The notes: generated by a model from the letters alone, not told the origin. A stretch of DNA of 64,000 nucleotides from Yponomeuta sedellus (GCA_934045075.1 OW203738.1:5509487-5573486), one strand, 5' to 3'; positions 1 to 10,659 are shown, counted from the stretch's first letter. Translations and numbers: made by a program.

Positions 1-2
1 AT

Positions 3-920
3 TTGACTTCGCACGAGACGGGGTAGATTTTTAATCAAACAATAATGAGATGTATTTCCGTTTTCAACAAGCAATAAATTTATATGTTTTGCTTTTTCAT
101 TAATTGATTCAGATTTGTATATTGGTCCCACAATAAATTTGTTGTCGTTTAAACCGTACACATTTACAGTTATATTCGGATTATTTTTTTCAAATATGGT
201 AATATCTGCGAAACTAACCGGAAAGTTCATGTTTTCGGTGTTTAATAGACCCTGAAAGTGTGGGTAGGACGACACCCGTTCAGGATGGGTCTTTGTTGGA
301 TTTAAAGCTGCTGTGACACACCAGAGAAAACAGTATTCATCTTGGTTTTGAATATTTAGACAAGCTTTTTTGTTCTTTATAAATTGAGGTAGAGCGATGT
401 GTTTGGACCCGCTAAGTGGTTGATATTTATTTATGTTAATCTCAAAATGAGAGTTGTTCAAAAAGGTCCAGCCGGAGTCCCTTTCCTGAAACTCTTCCAT
501 TTTTTTCATCAACATGGATTCTGTGTCAGAGAAAATTTTATCAAAATCGTAATTGAAATGGATAGCAATATTTTTGGTTGCAAAGGATTTCATCTCTTGA
601 TTGTCATTGCTCACCATCAAGAATGTTGAAAAAAGTTCAAAGTTTACTTTGATACTTGTATGTTTTTTTAGTGATTGATCTAAAAGCGATTTCATTTTAT
701 TTCTTATGTGGATGAAAAATAAAGGCGTAGAGTAAAGCTCCTCACCTTCCGGCACAGTTATTCTATAAGTAGCAATTCTACTTTCAAATGCGGAATTAAT
801 TTTTTGCACACCATCGCCCACAACAATAACAATATCGTTATTCTTATGAGAATTACTTCGCAAATGCCCACTCCACTTTCTCTTATCAACAGCTACTTTA
901 CATACTGAGCAAAATGGCAT
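3..920 (-). CDS. N-terminal part of a Maverick/Polinton-like DNA polymerase B protein (partial)
   Basis: An uninterrupted minus-strand frame of 306 codons starts at the ATG at 920 and runs off the left edge. Residues 1-26 contain a C2H2-type finger (C4, C7, H19, H25). Around residues 185-205 is 'NIQNQDEYCFLWCVTAAL', then 'HPERVSSY' and, near the edge, 'HYCLIKNLPRLVRSQ'. From memory of insect proteins, this block (a conserved Cys and a later His) sits just before the B-family polymerase domain in Maverick/Polinton-type elements, usually followed by another Cys/His cluster. Polymerase motifs would lie outside the window and are not seen. The lack of stops suggests a young or functional copy. 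Alternative: a host protein domesticated from such an element. The frame is seen; the family is inferred. Confidence 0.6.
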   Translation of the reverse strand, partial: MPFCSVCKVAVDKRKWSGHLRSNSHKNNDIVIVVGDGVQKINSAFESRIATYRITVPEGEELYSTPLFFIHIRNKMKSLLDQSLKKHTSIKVNFELFSTFLMVSNDNQEMKSFATKNIAIHFNYDFDKIFSDTESMLMKKMEEFQERDSGWTFLNNSHFEININKYQPLSGSKHIALPQFIKNKKACLNIQNQDEYCFLWCVTAALNPTKTHPERVSSYPHFQGLLNTENMNFPVSFADITIFEKNNPNITVNVYGLNDNKFIVGPIYKSESINEKAKHINLLLVENGNTSHYCLIKNLPRLVRSQ

Positions 921-1430
921 TTTCACGATCTGTTGATTAACTAACTAGTGAGCAGGTACTTATAAGTGTATAATGTAAAAAATACGATCTAGCCTACAAA
1001 AGTTCCACTCCAGACTACAAGCCTTTTCTCAGCGAGTATGACCACAAGCTTCGAGGTAAGTACATACTCAGGTTTCCTCACAATATTTTCCTTCACGTAA
1101 ATGTTTAGCAGTAGGTACTCCAAAAATGCAAAATTCACACCACGAGATAAATAAACCTTTAAGGTTTAAAAATTTACTGACTAGCAGTAGAATAGTATAG
1201 GTACCTAGTTACGGTACATGTGCAAAGTATCAAGCTCAGACAAATTAACTAGTCAGCAGTAGTTTTACCTTTACCTATATCTTACCTCAAGCTATACCTT
1301 TACCTCTACCAATACCAATAAACCAATACCAATATCTGTTAGCACTTATAAGTACCTGCTATATGTTATCAACTGGGTAAAAATAAAAAATGTAGGGAAA
1401 AAATTAAAAATATTATAAAATAAATTTGTC
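921..1430. other. AT-rich spacer with low-complexity tract
   Basis: This separates the start of the left-edge frame from the terminal exon of the next minus-strand gene. From 1264 to 1336 is an imperfect low-complexity run of 'acctttacct' and 'accaata' words. No terminal repeat of the neighbouring element and no clear AATAAA signal for the upstream gene was found. Confidence 0.5.
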
Positions 1431-1809
1431 TTAGGTGGCTGCTTTAATTTTACAAATATCAGGGTTATAAAAAGTCGGTGAACTGTCCTCAAAGAGTATG
1501 CTAGCCTCTTTCACGAATCGATGCAGCAGCTTCCACTGCGATGAGCCTTCTTCGAGGTAGCAGTTCAGTCGAAGCAACGCCTTGGTCCAGCGGGTGTCCT
1601 TCGGAGTGTCCTCAGCGTCGCGGCGTGCGTATACTTTCACCTCCACGTAGAACTCGCCAGACGTGCTAGCACCGCGTCGCTGGTTGCCGTTGGCCACACG
1701 GTTCACGACGAACGACGGCAAGGTCTTCGACTGCAGCACAACTTCGTTGTATTCGTCGTCGTTGGAGAGTCCGAACACATCCACAGTTTTCAGCCTTTTC
1801 TTCTGGGTT
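1431..1809 (-). CDS. Terminal coding exon of an unrecognised gene
   Basis: The minus-strand exon begins after a textbook acceptor: a run of about 17 T then 'gcacag' just above 1809. It encodes about 125 residues to the TAA at 1431-1433. It starts with a basic stretch (TQKKRLK) and continues into a mixed, codon-balanced, GC-richer sequence with no low complexity, ending 'NPDICKIKAAT'. It joins the exon at 2015-2140 in phase (AG|A). I do not recognise the family. The middle (VVNRVANGNQRR, FYVEVKVYARR) looks like a folded beta-rich domain, but that is an impression. The GC-rich, stop-free exon with a matching acceptor is the evidence that this is a host gene. Confidence 0.6.
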
Positions 1810-2014
1810 CTGTGCAAAAAAAAAAAAAAAAACTTAGGACACGCAGTAAAATCTGAAATGCTCACCACCAGGGCTCCTTATTGTTATATCATTAACGGTT
1901 ACAAGGTTGACAAACGGGCATATCCCCGTGCTGTACGTTAATCGGCGTAAGGTTATTTTTTTATTAACAGAGATTGCTTGAAAACGGTTTAAGCAGGTTA
2001 AATGGCGCTATTAC

Positions 2015-2140
2015 CTTGCGTTACTGCTAGGCGTATTTGATGCAGTTGCAGGCGACTTCCTTTTGCTTGCTGTAGAAGCCGGCTTCTTCTTCGCAGCGTC
2101 AACTTGCGCGACGACAAATGATTCGCACTCAGAATCAGAC
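2015..2140 (-). CDS. Internal coding exon of the same unrecognised gene
   Basis: A 126-nt minus-strand exon between acceptor 'tttacag|GTCTG' and donor 'GCAAG|GTAATA'. It encodes about 41 residues: an acidic Ser stretch (SDSECESF) followed by a Lys/Ser/Pro/Ala-rich linker with a bipartite basic pattern (KKKP...SKRK). This is typical of a disordered nuclear protein segment with a nuclear localisation signal. Phase matches the exon at 1431-1809 across a 205-nt intron. The upstream exon was not found. The donor-like 'GTAAGT' near 2430 would create a stop in the required phase. Confidence 0.5.
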
Positions 2141-2224
2141 CTGTAAAGTAGACACAAAAAACAAATTAAACATCTTGCAATATTGATAATAATTAAGTGA
2201 AGTGGTTACACATTTTAAAGATGT

Positions 2225-2405
2225 AAATGTCAGAGTCGACTCGCTAAGGGTGAAGGAAAACATGGTGAGGATACTTGAGTGTCAAAAACCTCAGCGCTTG
2301 AAATTACTAATCGGCAGTGGGCAAGAGTGGTAATTAAGCCCATTCTCTCTCTTTCTGAGAGAAGGCCAGTGCCCTGCAGTGGGACGTATATAGGTTACAT
2401 AAAAA
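2225..2405 (+). mobile_element. SINE family G (type 2 body), 5'-truncated
   Basis: Shares the order 'gtgaaggaaaac' - 'cctcagcgcttgaaatt' - 'gtggtaattaagccca' - 'tctctctgagagaaggcc' - 'gccctgcagtgggacg' with copies at 19680, 24598, 38598 and, reversed, 9290, 10660, 14238, 40785 and 41995. The tRNA-like head is missing. Confidence 0.75.
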
Positions 2406-2444
2406 ATGAGAAACCGTCTGGTAATACTTACTAACATTTTACAA

Positions 2445-2760
2445 TGAGAAATGGATGCTCAGGGGTGAACAGTGACAGTGGTGGCAAAGGCGACAGACCA
2501 ACTTTGGTGACAGCAGCGCGACGGCGATGTGGACAGGGCGGGGTGGCAGGGCAGGCGGTAGCAAACGGTGACGGTGGGCGGCGGCGGCGACGGCAGGACG
2601 GGCTGCGGCAGTGGGCAGCGGCGGTGGGCGGCGGCGGTGGGCAGTGGGCAGCGGCGGTGGGCGGCGGCGGTGACAGGGCGGGCTGCGGCGGCGAAGAAGA
2701 GCGAGGGCGGGCGGTGGAACACGGCGCGGTTGGCAAGAGCGAAGGTATCGGTACCACGGG
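2445..2760. repeat. GC-rich (GGC/GGT-rich) minisatellite-like tract
   Basis: About 300 bp of very GC-rich sequence in an AT-rich context, built from ggcggcggtgggcagcggcgg-like words. A 33-bp unit at 2608-2640 is repeated at 2641-2672. It reads open in several frames on both strands, giving Pro/Ala or Gly/Ala-rich peptides, so the frames are not evidence of coding. It could be a CpG-rich 5' region of the minus-strand gene. Confidence 0.6.
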
Positions 2761-2769
2761 GCTCAGCTG

Positions 2770-3380
2770 AAGTTGATTGTTCGCGGCGCGAAGAAAGAAA
2801 TGAACTATGGCAGGACCACCGTTCACCGTTTTATACGAATAAAAACTAAAACGTGTGCACAAAAAACATCGCACCAAATTAAACTTTATTGCTTGCATGT
2901 TAAGAGTGTGATATAAAATTAATATGAAATATGGTTGTTACTACACGCATACAACGTTGTGTAGAACAAGTTGCAGCCTAAGCGTTTATTTGTACCTAGC
3001 CGGTGGTGCAATCAATATACATGTGTGACCTCAATTCGAAATTTAGCGACACGTGTTTATCAAACCCTATATAAAAACTTACCCCATTTATAATGGGATG
3101 ATTACCACTAACAGCTGTTATACCATTCCACCCTAACATTTTTAGCGAAAAACCTATTTTTGAGAAAGCAAACCATCGCTTTACTTACCTTAAAAGCTTA
3201 AAAGTAAAGCGTGATATTTTTAGTATATAGCAATGAAACTATAAGTCAATAAAACATAAATACCTGCGACAAAAAATAAAGCCCTTAAAAAGTGGTAAAA
3301 ATACCCTCTGCCTACCCTTTTGGGTCTTGGGCGTTTATCTATTGTGTTGTATAATTACGCTAACATATTTTGGACAGACT
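2770..3380. other. AT-rich intergenic or intronic sequence
   Basis: No repeat family or frame recognised. A minus-strand TATAAAA lies at about 2830-2836, just beyond the GC-rich tract. It could be a promoter element but may be chance. Confidence 0.3.
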
Positions 3381-4175
3381 TTTATTTTTGGATGTATCAT
3401 GAGAAGTGGCAAACCATTTTCTTTGCCTGAGCAGCGGGACATATGCGTATGTTTATGCACTAAGTATGTAGTAATAGCTGTAAAATAATAAATCAAAATT
3501 TGACTCAATGATGGTTGGAACGTGGTACACTGCTCGGCAGATAACTTAAACAAAAATCCGCGCAGTCAGGATGAGTTTACGATGGAAACCTTAGAGCAAA
3601 TATTTTTTTCACTATTTTTTAGTTTGTCTAAAGTAAAGTAAGAATTTTTGGCCAAAATTCCACTCTCTCTGTCTCTCTCTAATAAGATCATAAACACGAC
3701 TATGAGAAGTTTAAGTTATTTGGTCAAGACACTTGTCGGGTACTGTACGAGTTACTATGAAGCACACTAATTATGAGATGTCCCTGCCTTCCTCTAAGAT
3801 ACTAACATATTATTTAATGTTAGGTGTTGTAATAGTATCTATAATTAAAAATACTGACGTAGGATTGATGGATGGTAAGTGGTAAATTATTGTTATCACC
3901 TACCCTCTAGGTGACGGTGTGTGTTATTATAATAGCTATGTCAAAATAAAGTTCTATATGATAAATAGATGCATCGGGCTCAGTGCCGAACACTGTGTCT
4001 GCCTACTCCTCTGAGATGCAGGCGTGATTTTATGTACTTTGTAGTAAAACAAAAATAAGTCGATACTAATCGATATTGGATGGATCGCGAGCAGTGGCAA
4101 ACCACGGTCTCAGCCTACCCCTCTGACATACAGGCGTGAGTTTATGTCTTCTGTAGTAATATTCGGTATAATAAG
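3380..4175 (+). mobile_element. Three degenerate copies of dispersed repeat J
   Basis: The motif 'gtggcaaaccacggtctcagcctacccctctgacatacaggcgtgagtttatgt' (best at 4090-4165) recurs in decayed form at 3990-4050 and 3395-3480. Related copies are at 20200-20400, 22262-22300 (reverse) and 56903-56990 (reverse). Class unknown; no termini or TSD found. Confidence 0.5.
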
Positions 4176-4454
4176 AATATATGTAGAATAACTATTCGAG
4201 AATTGGTGGATCGAAGCAAGTGGATAGGTTCATGCAGACAATGTCGCGGGCAACAGTTAGTTATAAATAAAATACCTAGGTGACGCTTCTGGCGGACGTA
4301 GAATATCAAATGACATGACGCGCTCCATGTAACAAGAGCTTTCGTCGCCGCTGCTTGCCGACAATGAAATTATAAGTAATTAGGTATTATTTAGATTAAA
4401 ACTGATGACAGTCAAGATTTTCATGTGAATAAAGTAGTGATATTGTGATATAAT

Positions 4455-4740
4455 AGGTTTCGGTGGTAGACTCCAAAACAGAGGTCGTGGGTTCAATTTC
4501 TATAGAGTATATTATTTGTACAAAGGGTTCCAGTCTAGGTTTTTGCTTAGTCGGCTCCACACCACACGTATTGACTTGTCTTTCCTGTGGGCTAGTCCGA
4601 CTAAGCTAAGGATGGTATGGGTGCGGGGAAAAATAGCCCAATCTAAACAAGGCACTGGAGCGTTGATTGGTCACTTTACTTATCTAGTGTGAGTAAAAGG
4701 AATGAAGAACGCTGTGTAAATGCTTAATTTGTTTCTTGCC
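4455..4740 (+). mobile_element. Degenerate SINE family E copy
   Basis: Matches the 3' two thirds of the full copies at 55292 and 61433: 'gtattgactngtctttcctgtgggcta', 'ggcactgnagcgt', 'catctagtgtgagt', 'acgctgtataaat'. More diverged than those two, hence older. The B-box-like 'aggtcgtgggttcaa' is still visible. Confidence 0.6.
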
Positions 4741-4870
4741 TAGCTTAGGTCAGGGTTTGCTTAGTTTTGGATCAGGCAGGTTATATAAAGTTTCGCTTTC
4801 ATCTACACAACTGACCGTACGTGTAAGTTATTCAGAAATTAATTATAACTGAACGAACATGTATCAAAAC

Positions 4871-4968
4871 GAATTATTGGGAAGGCTATCACACTCAAGT
4901 GAGCACCATCGCCGTGCGAAGCGCGGTGGTGGTGCGAACGTAGAGTGGGATAGACTTCCCAATAATTC
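4871..4968. mobile_element. 98-bp fold-back (hairpin) element
   Basis: Ends GAATTATTGGGAAG / CTTCCCAATAATTC are exact inverted repeats. Pairing continues with few mismatches (ctatcncactc) and the centre folds again (caccatcgccg / cgcggtggtggtg). The whole segment can form one long hairpin. No other copy in the window. Confidence 0.6.
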
Positions 4969-5769
4969 ACTACTTATATCCGATTCTATCCGATAGTAGC
5001 CGATGTATATTCTAAACGCTAACAGATTGTACTATTATTCTCTCAACAAAATTTTAGGATTGCCTTCTGTGATTTTATAGTCCGTGCTATGCCTCTGATC
5101 GTTGTTCCCACGACTTCGTCAAATTTGCCTTCGTTCTAAAAACGACAAGGCAAAACCAACAATAAACACTGAGGAATACAAGTCACTTCGGATTAACAGT
5201 AGTTCCAATAATGAAGACACTTTTTTGCATGACGATTATGCGGTTTCAAAAGACCACAGTTGCATTAAGACGAATCAATTTTAGGCCTTATTACCTAAGT
5301 GACAATGTTAGTTTTCAGTTACTTACGAATGCAAGTTGGATGTCTTAGGCGTAACACCATCAACTTTACATCTGTTTGCTCTACTGAAATGTAAAGGTTG
5401 AGGTGCTGTCGACCGTACTTTCAAACAAAACTCTCCATATTTTATATACAAAATGTACGGTCGTGGAAATTAACATAATAAGAATATTCTGCATTATATA
5501 TTGGAAAATAGTTACAGAAACAGCAGATACAAAAGACAAAACACAATTGGTGGCCGTATTACTAAAAGTAATTTCTTCCAGGCATCTTCAAATTGGCGAA
5601 TAAGCCGAAATAAAAAATAGGTTTGTTGATGATTAATAACGTTTTTTCAATCCGTATCAAAGTGGGACTTCAATCGACTAACACGTAATACTATTGGAAT
5701 AAAAGAAACAACATTTAAAAAAGGAAACAAAGCAAAACGATGTTTTCCCTCAAGTAGTATTGCTCCTTC

Positions 5770-5850
5770 TCTGGCACGGATAGCCAGAGATCGCGGGTTC
5801 GAATCCTGGCATGTTTTTTTTTTGCCTCTAAATAGGTTTTTTAAAATGCA
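5770..5850 (+). mobile_element. SINE family A fragment (sense)
   Basis: Contains the B-box region 'cgcgggttcgaatcctggc' and the diagnostic 3' end 'gcctctaaataggtttttt'. The 5' half is absent. Confidence 0.75.
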
Positions 5851-5864
5851 ACTAGTATTTTTTC

Positions 5865-6080
5865 ACAGGTCAGGTGCAGGATGGGTGACCATCCCATGAC
5901 AACCGCCAGTGGCATTTGAAGCCGTTGGTGCCGGCTGTCACTTCACAAATGTACATAACTTAGAAAACAAAATTATTGGTACTGCATTGGTAAGCACTGG
6001 GAATCAAACCTGGGTTTTCCGCTTCCGAGTCCTTTGGTAAGGACTAAACTTCTAAGCCACTGGGCTATGGCCGCATTATG
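5865..6080. mobile_element. Chimera of SINE B (5S-derived, +) and SINE G head (-)
   Basis: 5865-5945 carries the 5S C-box-like 'ggatgggtgacc' and 'gttggtgccggctgtca' of family B in sense. It runs straight into 'ttcacaaatgtacataactt agaaaacaaa', the reversed G body, ending in a reversed tRNA-like head near 6070. Confidence 0.6.
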
Positions 6081-7190
6081 AAATCTTATTTATTATGAAA
6101 CAAATCGAAATCGTACCGATTAATCTGACACTCGAACACCTTTTAAAAGTTTCCAGTTGTATAAGGCCAGATAAAAACGGTTGTGTTTATCCAGCCAGCA
6201 CTTACTAATAACGGCTGCAGCAAATTTGCATTCGGCCAGTAAGTAATTTCGTTGCGATCGATCTGTGACCTCCTTAATTGGACAGAACATTCTGCTCGCC
6301 ATGTTTGAATTTCGAACGTCGAATGCGGCCAGCATTTTTGTTTCGCTTTTAATTCCGCGCTCGTTGTCTATTGTTTTCATTCGAATTTCCGATCCGCAGT
6401 CAGCTTTTCGCCGCTAGTCAATGCCGACCTACCCACGTAGTTAATTAAAGCGTGCCAATAAAATATAGCCTAGAACATTATCGGGCACGATCGAGACGTC
6501 AAGCCAGATAGTGGAACAAGTAAAACGAGTCAATACCTCATTCATATCGATTTAATAAACCGACCGGCGTAAAACAACATATGTTGCGACAAAACTGGCT
6601 AGGCCTATCTCTGTCCCTTCACTAGGCAGCGCCTGCGACCAAATCGGGGTGTGAGGTTTGATAATTGGGGGTCACTCTAAATTGGAGGTTTGGTATTTGT
6701 TTGTGTGTGTGCCCACCTCTCTCCAGTGCCTATATGGGTTGTGTGTGAGTGTGTGTTGGCTATTATTTTTGTCATTTAGTGGGCGTGTCGGTTGCTCGGT
6801 TATCTGAGATTGGTCTGGCGCACTGACGGGTCCACAACTTCACAGGTGGTGCAAGCTTGAGGCTAGAATTTGAGAGCGTGTGTGGTTTGAAGTATGCCAC
6901 ATTGGGTGTAGCATAAATACCTGTACCGTATGTGTACTCCGCATTGATTAGAAAAGGCGGGCAGGCTCAGATTGGTCGGTTAGGTCGGCTTCTGGTTTAA
7001 GGCAGGTTTCTATTGACAAATCGTTTGATAACTATATCGTGGATACCTCCTTCATTTATCTATCTATTGAGAGAGCAAGGCAACGGTAATTCCACCAGGC
7101 ATTTTGGAATTACAGTTTTATATTAGATTACTACTCTTTATATTAAACAGGTCTAACCGCTAGTTAGGCAATCGCTAAACTTAAGTATCT
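6081..7190. other. Single-copy AT-rich sequence, nothing recognised
   Basis: No repeat of the window matches here. A minus-strand frame at 6120-6380 has no supporting splice or domain evidence. The 6690-6770 segment is TG-rich. Confidence 0.3.
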
Positions 7191-7194
7191 TAAA

Positions 7195-7330
7195 TATCAC
7201 GTTTTAACTAAAAAAATATCGCGAATAGATCCGTATAATATATAACTACTAAATATCTAAGTTACATAGTATAGCATGGGCGGTCTTACCGCTAAAAGCG
7301 ATCTGTTCCAGACAAGCTTAGGTGTTAAGT
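7195..7330 (-). mobile_element. Fragments of fold-back element F and LINE L 3' end
   Basis: 7198-7255 matches the F end ('atcgcgaatagatccgt..aatatataac'). 7275-7330 matches reversed L ('gggcggtcttaccgctaaaa gcgatctgttcca'). Confidence 0.5.
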
Positions 7331-7649
7331 TGATTTTCCTTCCGCCTATAGGCACCCAACGAGAGTCTAGGCATTGATTTGCATTGCGCGTCAACTTTCC
7401 CGATCTAGTGTCTTTCGCATCCAGAACCTTCAAGCTACCGTGAACTCTCGTCTGCTCAGGTTATCACTTGCTTCTTAATATTTCTGATAATAGCTATAAC
7501 ACCAATTTGTATCTGCGGCATAGTAACCCACCCACTTCTACTTTCGCAACTACCTTTGCAATATTAATGAGCCTTGTTCATAAAATGGGCTATACGGAAG
7601 TTCATTTGGCATTTTTCCGTCTCAGGGGTGATAGTTTATGATGATTTCA

Positions 7650-7835
7650 AAACTTTGTATGTCCCCACTACTGGGTCTCGGGCCTCTTCCTTCATCGCAG
7701 GAAGGTTAGGCCATACTCCACCACGGCGGCCAAGTCCGGGCTGGTGGAGGATTGTAAGACAGTGGCGGGCCTTACTGTTAGAAGTTATCGAGCCGCCCAT
7801 AAGGCCTTTGACATCTGATCCTGATGGTAGTATTC
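7650..7835 (-). mobile_element. SINE family B, 3' part
   Basis: Reversed B body: 'gcaggaaggttaggccat', 'ccaccacggcggccaagtcc', 'ttgtaagacagtggcggg', 'cgagccgcccataaggcc'. The 5S-like head is missing in this copy. Confidence 0.75.
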
Positions 7836-8369
7836 TATCACTATCTGACATGGTGATAGTATTCCTGAACAACATTTTATTTCCGAAATGTTTGTGGGCG
7901 AACATTTCACATTAATTATCTTTATTGTATTGTTTAGTGTGGATGTTTGAAAACTCACATTGCTGATGTGAGTTGTTGTTGATTTGTTGATATTGCTGAC
8001 TACTGATTGTATTGTGTGGATGGTACTATTGTGGAAAACTACATAGCTTTTTTTTGTCTTAAAAAGCATCTGTTGAATAAGGTATACCCGTTGAACGGGT
8101 AGACCGACCCAGTATGCTCTTTGATATCGTCCAATAAACATTAAACATTCCAGTGCGAAGTCACGCTGCAGTCTATCACGGCACACACATGAGGGCCGCG
8201 GGCGCACACGCACACACTGACACTGACTCACACACCTTTATGTGTGCCGTATGAGAATGATAGGCAGGGAGCTAGAGGTCCGAAGAAAGGCTGTACAGAG
8301 CATGTCTGCTTTAAATTATATACATACTATTTACGTACGTAAGTGACTGTATTTATTAATAACTAGCTG

Positions 8370-8530
8370 TGCCTCGCGGTGTTATATTCCCAGGCTACAT
8401 GAGCCTATGTGTTAATCCAGGGCGTCAGATAACTCAAGAATAAATATTATTAAAATCGCTCCAGCCATTTGGACGTGAAGAAGTAACAAACATACACACT
8501 CACAAACTTTCGCCTTTATAATATTAGTGT
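8370..8530 (-). mobile_element. Dispersed repeat K
   Basis: Reversed relative to 25845-26045: shares 'acttcttcacgtc', 'cagggtgtcagctaa'-like text and the end 'aaggcgaaagtttgtgagtg'. Copies end near '(t)aatattagt'. Similar repeats are common in Lepidoptera; class not assigned. Confidence 0.5.
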
Positions 8531-8540
8531 GATGTGATCT

Positions 8541-8855
8541 GAGTGCTTAGTGCGAGTTTGACAGATCCAATCGAATAAATTTACTACCGAATCAATCGAG
8601 CGTTGAGTGTGAGTATGAGTGAGTTAACCCTTCGAACTGGCAAAACGCTGTCCCAGTACAACTCGCACTCACGTTTATTCGTGTTTTGGCTAGTAAACGT
8701 GTTCACTTCTCAACTGGTTTACATTACAACTCACACTCAGCAATTTTAATTTCCTTACTTGTCGCTAGGTGGCGCTTCCTTGATGCCATAGAAATATGAG
8801 TATATGAGTTTACGTTAACGCGATCGAGTAGTTAAAAAACTCGCACTAAGCACTC
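8541..8855. mobile_element. Non-autonomous DNA transposon (315 bp, 19-bp perfect TIRs)
   Basis: GAGTGCTTAGTGCGAGTTT at 8541-8559 is the exact reverse complement of 8837-8855. The interior has several subterminal 'actcgcactcac'/'gagtgtgagtatgagtg' motifs in both directions, as expected of transposase-binding repeats. No coding capacity and no convincing TSD. Confidence 0.7.
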
Positions 8856-8879
8856 TGATTATAACACAGTTACGTGAAG

Positions 8880-9125
8880 CGGTAGCAGCGGAGAGCTGGC
8901 GTGCTGGCTTATCAATCGCATGGTCGTGGGTTTGAATTCCGGCATGTACCAATGACTTTGTTTTCTAAGCTATATACATTTGAAACTATGAAGAATTTAA
9001 CAAAATAGAAATAATAAAATAAATAACGATAGCAAAAAAAGCGCTTAACTCGGAAGAGCATCGGTAGCCTTGTGGGTAGAACAATGGACTCGGAAGCCAG
9101 AGTCTCAGGTTCGATTCCCAGTCCC
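8880..9125 (+). mobile_element. Two SINE G head fragments
   Basis: 8885-8985: tRNA-like head ('ggtcgtgggtttgaattccgg') plus 'catgtaccaatgactttgtt ttctaa'. 9062-9122: second head type ('ggtagccttgtgggtagaac', 'tctcaggttcgattcccagt'). They are separated by A/T-rich sequence. Confidence 0.6.
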
Positions 9126-9289
9126 ATTTTTGAAGATATAATACAATTAAGGTTAGAAAACGTTAGTAGTGTCTAAAGTGTTAACTTACCTTAGCGTTCG
9201 CTACGTACAACGACCCAACAATGTGCCTAAGTGCGGAAATATCTGGTCTAACAAACTAGTTGGTTGTTTTTTTAAGTATCCTATAAACG

Positions 9290-9740
9290 TCTAACTGCAG
9301 GGCACAGGGATTCTCTCAGAGCGATAGTATAGACTTGCTTCCCACGCATGCCCACCGTGGATTTGTCATTTCCAGCGCTAAGGTATTTAAGCACATCAGG
9401 CACTCATATTTCCTCATTATGTTTTTCTTCACCATTAGCAAGTGGTATTGCTACTGTAACTTCACAAATGTACGTAACTTAGAAAACAAAGTCATTGGTA
9501 CACTTCCGCACTGGAAATTGAACCTGAGTCTCTCGTTTCCGAGTCCATTGTTCTACCCCAGTGGGTACCGCCGCTCTTCCAAGTCTAATGTTCTAACCAA
9601 TGGGCTTCCGACGCTCTTCCTAGTCTATTATTCTACCCGGTGGGCTAACGCCGCTGGAAAAAATGCCACTAGCGTTAGTCATATACGGTTTACCCATCCA
9701 TGCACTGGACGCGCCATATTTTGCTTAACCTTCGTGATCA
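9290..9740 (-). mobile_element. SINE G (type 2) with tandem tRNA-like heads, joined to a B fragment
   Basis: 9293-9500 is a full reversed G2 body. The reversed head at 9520-9580 is followed by two more head-like units (to about 9655), each with 'ctcttccnagtctantnttctacc..tgggct.ccgc'. 9657-9740 then matches reversed B ('aatgccactagcgttagtc', 'gcttaacc'). Confidence 0.65.
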
Positions 9741-10197
9741 TTTAAGGTCACGATTTTTTTATGCGATTGATGATTTAAGCGATTCTATTTTTGTATTTTT
9801 TAAAATAAGAAAAATAATGCATACAACATTATATCTCCCAACCGCCGAAACCGACAAGGTTTATCTACGGGCTCGCTCATTTAGTAGTCAATAGCTTAAC
9901 AATCCGTATTATACTCGTATATATTATATCAATGCTTATTTTTGCAGCGCCCTCCCGGCCTATTCTGTCCAGTACAAGTGTCGTATGCAGCCCGCTCGTG
10001 CAGCGTGCCCGAAGCATCTCCGGCGCAATCTCTATAAGGTGGTAAACATATATTTAACGCTAAACGCTGGCCGGCGCAGTGATGGCGAGTGTGATGTGGG
10101 GCCAGTGTTGCTGCTCTTTTTGTACTCTAGCTCAGCGTCCGCATTTTCTGCCTTATTTATAAAAAATACGATCCCTTGAACCCTCATCTCTGTTCTA

Positions 10198-10510
10198 ACA
10201 TATTTTAAACTTTCGCGACTTTTACACATAGTTAGAATATTTTCGGGGCCCCAACGTGAGATCCGGTGTTCGACTGGAAAAAAGTCGCATGGTTTATCGT
10301 CCGACATTGTCAGTAGGTATAGTGTGACGCAACCCTAATAGTGCTTTGTGTTGGCTGATTGAGGGTAGTCTGAAACCTCATCAGCCGAAGATGCGAACGG
10401 GTGCCAGCCATCAGTCTTCTCGTGACCACGAGGACTGTAACGTCGTCGAAACGTCGAGGTAAAATAGCAATAAATTACTAAGCGACTATGCCCCGAAAAT
10501 ATTTTAACCT
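10198..10510 (+). mobile_element. Element Q, copy 1
   Basis: Closely matches 58750-59080 over its length: 'catattttaaactttcgcga', 'aaaaaagtcgcatgg', 'tcatcagccgaagatgcgaa cgggtgccagccatcagtct', 'cgaaacgtcgaggtaaaata', 'gccccgaaaatatt'. An internal inverted pair (10231-10249 with 10490-10508, one mismatch) is seen here. Confidence 0.7.
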
Positions 10511-10659
10511 CCTCTCTGTATTATTACTTTTATTAAAAAGAATCGTAAACGTATTAAGTATTGGACGTACGTCAACGCTGCGCATGAGACGTGACGTGAC
10601 TGATGACGGCAAGTGGCAAGGTCATGCCCTGTGGTCATGCCCCACGTTTCCTTGCGTTT

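Noticed and set aside
2431..2898. 155-residue Pro/Ala-rich protein
   Set aside because: Low-complexity GC-rich tract open in several frames. A splice from it to the exon at 2140 creates a stop.
6120..6380. 86-codon minus-strand frame
   Set aside because: No domain, no splice signals, length expected by chance in 64 kb.
10340..10470. Hammerhead ribozyme in element Q (ctgattgag...gaaac)
   Set aside because: The conserved CUGAUGA box followed by a stem and GAAA is not satisfied on either strand; the visible pairing is a simple stem-loop.
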